64,000 nt of DNA from Ascaris suum. Taxonomy: Eukaryota; Nematoda; Chromadorea; Rhabditida; Ascarididae. Below, piece by piece: positions 58,001 to 64,000 of this stretch (within the stretch, counting starts at the first letter, position 1; every line of letters begins with the position of its first letter). The stretch spans positions 7,088,322-7,152,321 of the forward strand of contig CM024173.1 in NCBI GenBank assembly GCA_013433145.1, given 5' to 3'. The translations under genes were made by a program, and so were the position numbers. The notes under the pieces were generated by a model. It was given only the letters and a program-made list of their open reading frames with translations. It searched no databases and was not told the origin of the DNA.

Positions 58001-60318
58001 TCAACACGGAAACGGCGAAGGTTCGGGTCACGAAGCTTGGTGGAGCAGTGTATAGCGTAAGCTTGTTCCCTTTATCATATCCTGCTCCAGCACTGCTTCA
58101 AAAGCATCCAAAAACATATAAAGAATCCAAAAAGTTTGCATATATTTCATACTGCTTGATTTTACACCTTCCATCAGTTAGTTGATAAAAAAACGATATC
58201 CTTTTGCATAAAATTTCTGCAGATGTCCTAGCAATTAGGATTTGAAGATATTATCGTGTTATGTAATCGTTGCTGGATATATATACATTTGTAAGGCATG
58301 AATGGAAGGCATGCAAAGGCCAAACATCTCTCGTGTCGCTCTTTTCCTCTCAAAGCGTGATTAACTGTGCACACATCTTTTGCATCCACAGCTTAATAAC
58401 GATCGGCTGCAGTGAACATTCATATGAAGCACGTGCATGGGAGTTTTCGTTCACCAATTGGTCGTTTTTCATCGTCGCAAGCCAAAGAACAAATTGAGCA
58501 ATAGTACTTTATGCGTATTTCATGATTCATACTTTTCAGTGCATAGGGGCACTAAGCAGTTACATACGGCAGTAAACTGCATACTGTTTTTAAATTCTCC
58601 TGAATGTTCGCTGTTGTAGTGTACTTTACACGCTTCAGCACATGTAGTTTTCGCTGCAGTTCACTCAACAGTGACGTTTCGGAGCAGTTCGCTTTAGCAT
58701 TCTGGAATGTTGTTAGAGTAATTTGTATCACAGTTTGCTGCACCTTCTTTCTTGAAGTTTTTTATAGACGTTTATCCAGTGAAGGGGGACCATCGCGTGA
58801 AAAAATCGGTGCCCTCGTAATTGGCCTGTCAGTCGCAATCTTAGTTGTACTCTTCGCTGTTATCATTATAAACTGTTTCACGCTGAAGATTTATCTCAGC
58901 GAGCGGCGAGGTATGCAGTATCTAATTTTCAGTCACCAATTTAATTCTTTTGTTTCCAACGGCTTATTTATTTTACTTGAACAGTAAACAATTTGCCTTC
59001 TCATTGCCGAAGACTGGAATTGTTGGATGTAGTGTAACCATCGACCATAAGGACTGCAAGGCTTGGTCCTATAACCACCCAGAGGGCGATGGGTAAGTTG
59101 AGAAAAGCTGTTTGTAATTCAGAGCGGAGCATCGAATACTCTATCATTTCCTTGTTTGTTGTTTCGTCCATCGTCAGTTTTATTGTGCGCTGAGACCGAG
59201 TGCTCGAGGGGGAGTGAAAAGATTTAAATTAATGTCGTTAAATTTTCATCGCAACAATTTTGCCGACAACTTTTCCGTCTTGCTATGCCATTCTGTCATG
59301 ACTTAAAGCACTTTCGAGCCTGTTGGCGATTCTTTGATAGGAATTAGCACTCGCTCGTAAGTCGGCTATGAATTTAATTAATTCGTTGGAAATTTTGGCG
59401 CATGTATTGTACATATGAGCTTTTCGGATGAATTCGACTGTTTCGCTTCTGTCAGCATTGTAGGCTCGGTGCCGGCATAGAGTCACCTTAACACTGCTCG
59501 CACCAAACGCACAGTTGGTGAAATGTTCGACAACCTTGCGGTGCACTATTCTTTGATGTGTCGCTAAAATAATCCGAGGCATCCATGTCCTCAGATGTCT
59601 CATAAGAACTTGAGGGCTATAGAACAGCTATATGTCGACATTTGCAGAACAGTAATAGCCAGATTAGAAGAATGCACGTAGCATGCCGCTAAAGTGGCTG
59701 GGGTTTATTACGTGCGGTCGAATGCGACGTTCGTTTTTAGAGCGCAAGCTAGCTCAGTCGTTGATGTCGAAATCGACCGATTCCGACTCCTCACCACGAG
59801 CAGGTGGGGGCCAGTCTCCAGAATTCAAAAATTATTTCAACCCGACTACCAGTAAGGAGGCAACGGCATCACGATCATCCTACGAGGAATCACCTTCTGA
59901 GTTTGAGGGACTGCCGTTCGAAATTTCAATTCACCCTCAGTCCTATCTCTTTCACTCGTGCCATTCCCAAGGTGAGGTCACCTTTTTCATAGCACGAACA
60001 ACTGCAAATTTATGGTAGAAACACGAATGCTCTCTTAACATATTTCTTGCATAACACGAAAATGGGCGAAGTGAAATGAAATGGCTTCAATATCTTTCTT
60101 CGAATTGGGAATTCCAAACTAATGTCTCAAGCTATGGTTTCATTTACAAGAACAGTATTTTTGTGTGCGTCTGTGTCAATGTGTTTGTTTAAAAGCTACT
60201 GGTTGTCGATGGAGATGATGCAAATGCCGTTGGAACTTCGGCTAGCTGGTCTGTTTTCAAAACAAGCAGTGTTCATGTCATCACAGAAAGCAAAAAAGGG
60301 ATTGAAGTTCGTCGATAA
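54947..60318 (+). CDS. Unrecognised type I membrane glycoprotein (model of 9 exons, about 333 aa)
   Basis: Function unknown. The model joins 54947-55060, 56822-56925, 57552-57635, 57675-57711, 57929-58056, 58392-58460, 58780-58910, 59741-59971 and 60215-60318; phases match and the total is 1002 nt. Residues 1-21 form a signal peptide (MSGRVKYIIVIIASLSSCLCA). The extracellular part (about 22-187) has possible N-glycosylation sites NGT, NSS, NMT, NTT and NCT and several cysteines, including a CC pair. One transmembrane helix spans about 188-212 (IGALVIGLSVAILVVLFAVI), followed by basic KIYLSERR, so the C-terminus is cytoplasmic. The tail is Ser-rich (SLMSKSTDSDSSPRAGGG) and could be phosphorylated. 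The first four exons, the helix exon and the tail exon are well supported by splice sites. The border of exon 6 and the start of exon 9 are weak. A receptor or adhesion role is possible but not shown. Confidence 0.6.
56822..56925 (+). CDS. Membrane protein exon 2
   Basis: The acceptor is TATTATGCAG. It has two N-glycosylation sequons and a CC pair near its end (FGLCCNT). The donor is ACAC|gtaaga, phase 2. Confidence 0.65.
57552..57635 (+). CDS. Membrane protein exon 3
   Basis: The acceptor is GGCTTTCAG. It reads NMTGVGDEMPDVNTTIQMAN and on, with two sequons. The donor is GATC|gtaagc, phase 2. Confidence 0.65.
57675..57711 (+). CDS. Membrane protein exon 4 (37-nt exon)
   Basis: The acceptor is ATACTCGCAG and the donor ACC|gtaagc. 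It reads NVRIFSGLLNCT and is the only short exon whose phase joins exons 3 and 5 well. Confidence 0.5.
57929..58056 (+). CDS. Membrane protein exon 5
   Basis: The acceptor is CTTCCGCAG. It reads VCSIKPHYGAVIFKTAFVSV, then a basic RKRRRFGSRS segment. The donor is TAGC|gtaagc. A second frame from the same acceptor (to donor AGT|gtatag) is also open but does not fit downstream phases. Confidence 0.5.
58392..58460 (+). CDS. Membrane protein exon 6 (3' border uncertain)
   Basis: The acceptor is GCATCCACAG. It reads LITIGCSEHSYEARAWEFSF. Three weak donors fit the phase; the one chosen is AATTG|gtcgtt. Confidence 0.35.
58780..58910 (+). CDS. Membrane protein exon 7 (transmembrane helix)
   Basis: The acceptor is TTTATCCAG, or TTTTTATAG at 58767 for a four-residue longer start. 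It codes EGGPSREKIGALVIGLSVAI and the rest of a 24-residue hydrophobic helix, then KIYLSERR. The donor is CGAG|gtatgc, phase 1. Confidence 0.7.
58985..59092 (+). CDS. Possible alternative exon that truncates the cytoplasmic tail
   Basis: Exactly 108 nt, with acceptor TTGAACAG and strong donor ATGG|gtaagt. Joined after the helix exon it adds VNNLPSHCRRLELLDVV and then stops, ending in a PDZ-ligand-like tail. In another frame it is open throughout, but no neighbouring exon supplies that phase. Confidence 0.35.
59741..59971 (+). CDS. Membrane protein exon 8 (cytoplasmic tail)
   Basis: The acceptor is TTCGTTTTTAG, entering in phase 1 to complete Glu in SERR-E-RKLAQS, a smooth join to the helix exon. 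Ser-rich, then EFKNYFNPTTSKEATAS. It ends CAAG|gtgagg. Confidence 0.65.
60215..60318 (+). CDS. Membrane protein exon 9 (terminal, 5' border uncertain)
   Basis: The open frame DDANAVGTSASWSVFKTS to KKGIEVRR ends at TAA. The phase-matching acceptor GATGGAG is weak. A better acceptor (TTAAAAG, exon from 60196) gives the same frame, with six more residues, but the wrong entry phase for exon 8. Confidence 0.4.
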
Positions 60319-61679
60319 ATGCTGAAAAATTCATTTCCTCAAAAGATAGACAACTTTTTTGCAAAGAATGCTTGCACATTCCCCGCAAGTTTAAAACTTT
60401 ATCACCGAGTTTCTTCACCAAAACTCATCACTTCGCCGTTTACCTCCATCTTTTTCAATTTTTTTATATTGAGGAAGTTGTTTCTTTCGAGTTTCAACGA
60501 CGCACACATACAATGAGCTCATGGCAGTGCCATCTCGAGCGGCCGAGCGTTTTCCCCCGTTGCATTTGACTTATTCACTGTCAACAAGAGGATCCAAACT
60601 TTCCCCTCTTCCTCCTGTAAATTCGAAAAAGCCGCTAAGTTGATAGGTTTGAAAGAAAAAACAATTTAAGTCATTCGATTCAGCACGCCACATTGAAAGG
60701 TCGAGTAATAATTGTCTACGACGTTAATGTGTAAACTGACTTCACATTTTATGATACTCCAAAGGCTCTCGCTCGTGTGTGCCATTCCCCTACTGCACTG
60801 TTTTTGTTCGCTACTCTGAACAACCAGTAAGTAGGCCATTATAATTCTTCCTGCCACTTCTCTTGGATTGAGCTCTGACCACATACCTCTTTGTTTAGCT
60901 TATGGCCTTTGGCCTAAGAGTGCCATAGGTGACGACATGGATGATGGCATAATGCATGCTTTTCACATGATATCACCCAATGTTGCACTTAATCTATGAG
61001 TCTACCGTGCGCGAAGACCCGATACACGCTTTGCGCAAACTTCTAAATATATACCTTACGGGATTGGCGCATCCCTGTGTGTATCTGCGTGTATGCGTTT
61101 GTTTCGGCCACTGTGCTACTTGACCACGTGCATATAGGATTTACTTCAGGCATATGTCTAATTAGAGCAATTTTATTTAATTTCGCTTCCGTCTGAAATT
61201 CACTGCATCCATAGCATATTTCCCATGCCATAAATAAAAAATTAAAAACACTTCAGCGTTCAACTTGGGTTCTTTACTGATATCGATTTCACGTCTCTTT
61301 TGTCGGGACTTTTTTAAACGCATGCTACTCATCTGTATGACTAAATTCATAATTTGATATCACCAAATGCAATTAATGGCATCTGCTATTGGAGGATTTA
61401 ATTGAAGAGATTCTGATCCTCAACGAATCACATGAACAGTGCTCAAGTCTGAGTAATCGTCTGATTATAAAGGCAGTTTGTCGAAGAAGAAGTAAGAATG
61501 GCGACAGCCGTCTTTTTCTGCGTGAATGAAATCAGCTTTGTTGTATTTCATCCTCTTCGTGCAAATCTCACGCCTAATGAAGTTTTGTTCATCACTGAAA
61601 TCAGCAAATCTTCACTGATATATGCGTATTCTTCTCTCCCTTTCAAATCATAAAAATTAAGGATTCAATGCGACAAGTC
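60319..61679. other. Intergenic stretch
   Basis: No exon with good borders. This is the convergent gap between the plus-strand membrane-protein gene and the minus-strand gene ending at 61680. Confidence 0.5.
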
Positions 61680-61924
61680 TTAGAAATAGTTTCTGCGGTC
61701 AGTATCTTTGGGTGGATGCAGGAAGATTCGCTTCTCGAGTTCCTTGAAGAATATTCCCGAATGGGTTAGGTGAACACTATTCTGATGCAGAGCTCGTTTG
61801 AAATCCTTCAGGTTGATCGATGCCTTGGGATTCTGTACGGACAGTGAAGTAGAAACGACGATGGGCACAGAGTTTTTGAAATATTTCTCGTGAACTTGCA
61901 AAATTGAGTGTAAATAATCGTTGA
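61680..61924 (-). CDS. Unrecognised gene, terminal exon
   Basis: Strong polypyrimidine acceptor, 80 codons and TAA. The composition (few Cys, many Lys, Phe, Leu and His) looks protein-coding. Confidence 0.5.
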
Positions 61925-62334
61925 CTGAAAAAAAGTTGGTGAAAAAGACGTATAAGTAATAAGTAGGCACTCAAATGTGTTATTTCGGTAAACACTTCGT
62001 TACACGAACACAGATTCCGAAGGGGGCGCAGTGGCAAATTTTTACTCGCTGATTATGAAAATTCCAGGATATAACACAATGATACCTGTGCAGAGGAAAT
62101 AAAGGCCATTTTATAGGAATTAAAGGGGAAAGTATTCATGAAAGTGCCATGAGATTATGGCAAATGAAGAAAGGATGCGAAGAAAAGAACATATGGGAAA
62201 AAATAATTGCCTTATGAAACAAAGAAAGTATTATGTACGTTTTTCACGGTGCTTAAACGCTTTCTCAGTTCCTCTCTACTGTCAGTGAAAAATGTCCGGG
62301 TCTGCATGCGTAATGCCTCCGGCGTCATCTTATG
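61680..62334 (-). CDS. Unrecognised minus-strand gene, last two exons (at least 99 aa)
   Basis: Partial model. Exon 62280-62334 (HKMTPEALRMQTRTFFTD, phase 0 in, phase 1 out at GACA|gtagag) joins exon 61680-61924, which follows a strong TTTTTTTCAG acceptor and reads INDYLHSILQVHEKYF and on to TAA. The join completes Ile and gives a continuous helical-looking sequence with a later block SVHLTHSGIFFKELEKRIFL. Upstream exons were not found; they would lie beyond 62334. I do not recognise the family. The HLT-x-x-G block faintly recalls the end of SGNH hydrolase domains, but that is a guess. Confidence 0.48.
62280..62334 (-). CDS. Unrecognised gene, penultimate exon
   Basis: 18 codons between an AACCGTAG acceptor (weak) and a GACA|gtagag donor. 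The exit phase fits the next exon. Confidence 0.4.
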
Positions 62335-62770
62335 CTACGGTTTTCAAATTCGCACTCTGTCTTAATTTAAGCAACATCGTTATTTTTGTGCGTTTGATTG
62401 CAGTGGGGGATCATCGGTACATTCATATGGGATTGAAAATCCAGTTCATTATTGATTTGGAGGTGCTCTGTTTTGAGGACATGCGATAGTTGGTTCTATG
62501 CAAAATAACACCCAAAGAAGACCTATTCGGTTCTCTTAGATCCATTGCGTTTGTTGAATAAACAATTGGTGAAAAAAATATGGGAGAGTTTTTCTCATAT
62601 ATACGGGAAGACATTAGGCGCAAATTCAGACTGAATGGGGTAGTTACAAGGAGTTTGATAAATAGATCCATGGAGCAAACTTCCTTGTTAACATCTCGCA
62701 TAAAAGGTCAAAAACGAGTGAGATCTGGAATGCGACGAGACCCATATCACACCTGATCTGCAAATTCTCA

Positions 62771-62825
62771 CCCTCTCTTTCTCGCCCTCTTTCTCTTTCT
62801 CTTTCTCTCTCTCCCTCTCTCTCTC
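62771..62825 (+). repeat. CT-rich simple repeat
   Basis: About 55 nt of nearly pure pyrimidine, mainly CTCTCT and CTTTCT units. Confidence 0.85.
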
Positions 62826-62870
62826 AAAAACTGCTTCATTAGACTAATTTAAAATATCTCCTTGTTGCAG

Positions 62871-62975
62871 ATGAAAATATCAAAAATAGCTGTGACAGTA
62901 ACTAGTTTCGTTGGGAGTGAATGGAAAATGCAGGACATCTCATTTCACCCTCTTCTTTCCGTGCACCTCAGTGAT
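62871..62975 (+). CDS. Weak plus-strand exon candidate
   Basis: A CCTTGTTGCAG acceptor is directly followed by ATG and 35 open codons (MKISKIAVTVTSFVGSEW and on) to GAT|gtaact. It joins in phase to a candidate exon at 63107-63183. Not recognised. Confidence 0.28.
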
Positions 62976-63106
62976 GTAACTTGATACAGCAACAAGATGT
63001 TGTCATCGTACGTCCTCAACAAAAAGTGCTCCCTAAGTAAGCGCACAATTTGCCCTTTCAAGAAACATTGCGTATATGCGAGCACCGACTTATGTTGCTA
63101 ATGCAG

Positions 63107-63183
63107 GGAAAGATCGGCCGTGGAATATTTGTGTCAGGGAACCCTAACGAGGTCTGGATTCCCTCACCTACCTCAAATTTCAT
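63107..63183 (+). CDS. Weak plus-strand exon candidate
   Basis: The acceptor is TAATGCAG and the donor CAT|gtaagc. One frame reads GKIGRGIFVSGNPNEVWIPS and on, with a protein-like composition. No following exon was found before the window ends. Confidence 0.3.
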
Positions 63184-63552
63184 GTAAGCGTGTCAGTGAA
63201 CTGTTGTCAAAATTAAGCAACGCAGAACTTTTTTCTTGTAAAGGCGGTAATTCTACTAAATTCCAGCAGCGTAATGAGCGGTTACTCGCAGAAGCAGCCT
63301 AACAAATAGTGGCACTGGTGGCAACATATATCTATGATGGCAAAATTCCAGCAATACTGCTAAGAACAGCGTGACAGAAATAACCAATATCCAAGGTCTT
63401 AAACCTTTCATTAATGAAAGAGGGGAACTGGTATAACTACGTAGATATCTCGATGCGTCTGAATCTGTTTCTTTATTTCCCTTCCTCCCAATCTTATCCT
63501 CACTTTTTTGCCTTAATTGTTTTGCAATAAGCGCTCTTCTCCTCAAGCTTCT

Positions 63553-63604
63553 CTAGACAGTTTCATCTTCTTCGCGTAGCTGTTCCTGTAGAATGTCCTG
63601 GGAC
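63553..63604 (-). CDS. Possible terminal exon of a minus-strand gene entering from the right edge
   Basis: The ACCTGTGCAG acceptor is followed by SQDILQEQLREEDETV and TAG on the minus strand. It is very short, so chance is a real possibility. Confidence 0.25.
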
Positions 63605-64000
63605 CTGCACAGGTAATATGCGTGAGTCTATTAGCACCATCTCTTGCGATCGTTGTGTTAATTTCCTCGATATGGGAAACGCATGCAAACGGTTCTTTTT
63701 TGTTAGGAACTCAACGTTCATAGACACTGACTTCGTAACAAATTTTATAGACAATTTGTTATTATGAGGAAGGTCTCATCATGTTTAGAGATCTCGTAAT
63801 CAGCTGCTAAAAAAATCCATCTTTTGTTAACACGCAATACCGACAATAAAAGAATATTATCGTTCAAAAAATTGTCACTGGATTGTGAGAGCGAGGAAAA
63901 ACAAGAACTCAACTGATGCTCTCCTGTCGCAACGGCGAGAAACAGGGTCGAACAATTTGACGGTCGGCGTCCAGCGGTGTAACTTGGCTTAGTTGTCGAA

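Noticed and set aside
57929..58049. Alternative frame of membrane protein exon 5 (FALLNRIMAPSFLK and on)
   Set aside because: It is open and joins exon 3 directly, but its exit phase fits no downstream exon; the chosen frame forms a full phase-consistent chain through the 37-nt exon.

Overview
The window looks like nuclear DNA of a nematode, most likely a strongylid-type (clade V) parasite. The coding content is split into many short exons (about 40-250 nt) with GT-AG introns of 0.1-3 kb. Splice acceptors are U-rich with a nematode look (TTTTCAG, TTTTTAG), two genes begin just after an unpaired acceptor as expected for spliced-leader trans-splicing, and the best-recognised protein is closest to the C. 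elegans atypical calpain CLP-1. I see no bacterial operons, rRNA genes, CRISPR arrays or intact transposons. Every exon model below was built by eye from reading frame, splice sites and phase. Species and orthology were not checked by a search.

Layout. 1-7694: no gene I can support. 7695-14487 (+): a complete 6-exon, 313-aa GNAT-type acetyltransferase of a nematode-expanded family. 16781-17188 (-): a candidate two-exon gene for a 62-aa peptide, just downstream of the ABC transporter on the same strand. 17956-33816 (-): a complete 13-exon, about 738-aa half ABC transporter of the mitochondrial ABCB8 type (probably the C. elegans haf-3 counterpart), with all nucleotide-binding motifs intact. 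35.9-37.9 kb (-): fragments of one or two unrecognised genes. 38960-52197 (+): a complete 14-exon, about 729-aa CLP-1-like calpain with an intact Cys-His-Asn triad. 54947-60318 (+): a 9-exon model for an unrecognised single-pass membrane protein of about 333 aa, with signal peptide, N-glycosylation sites, one transmembrane helix and a Ser-rich cytoplasmic tail. 61680-62334 (-): the last two exons of an unrecognised gene. 62.9-63.6 kb: weak exon candidates on both strands.

The genes do not form a pathway. The ABC transporter (mitochondrial inner membrane) and the calpain (cytosolic Ca2+-dependent protease, muscle in C. elegans) are transcribed divergently from about 5 kb of DNA that holds the unrecognised minus-strand exons and a duplicated 60-70 bp element. 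The acetyltransferase and the transporter are convergent. The likeliest new biology is the glycosylated membrane protein at 55-60 kb, with a possible tail-truncating alternative exon, and the small peptide gene directly behind the transporter. I found no new multi-gene system.
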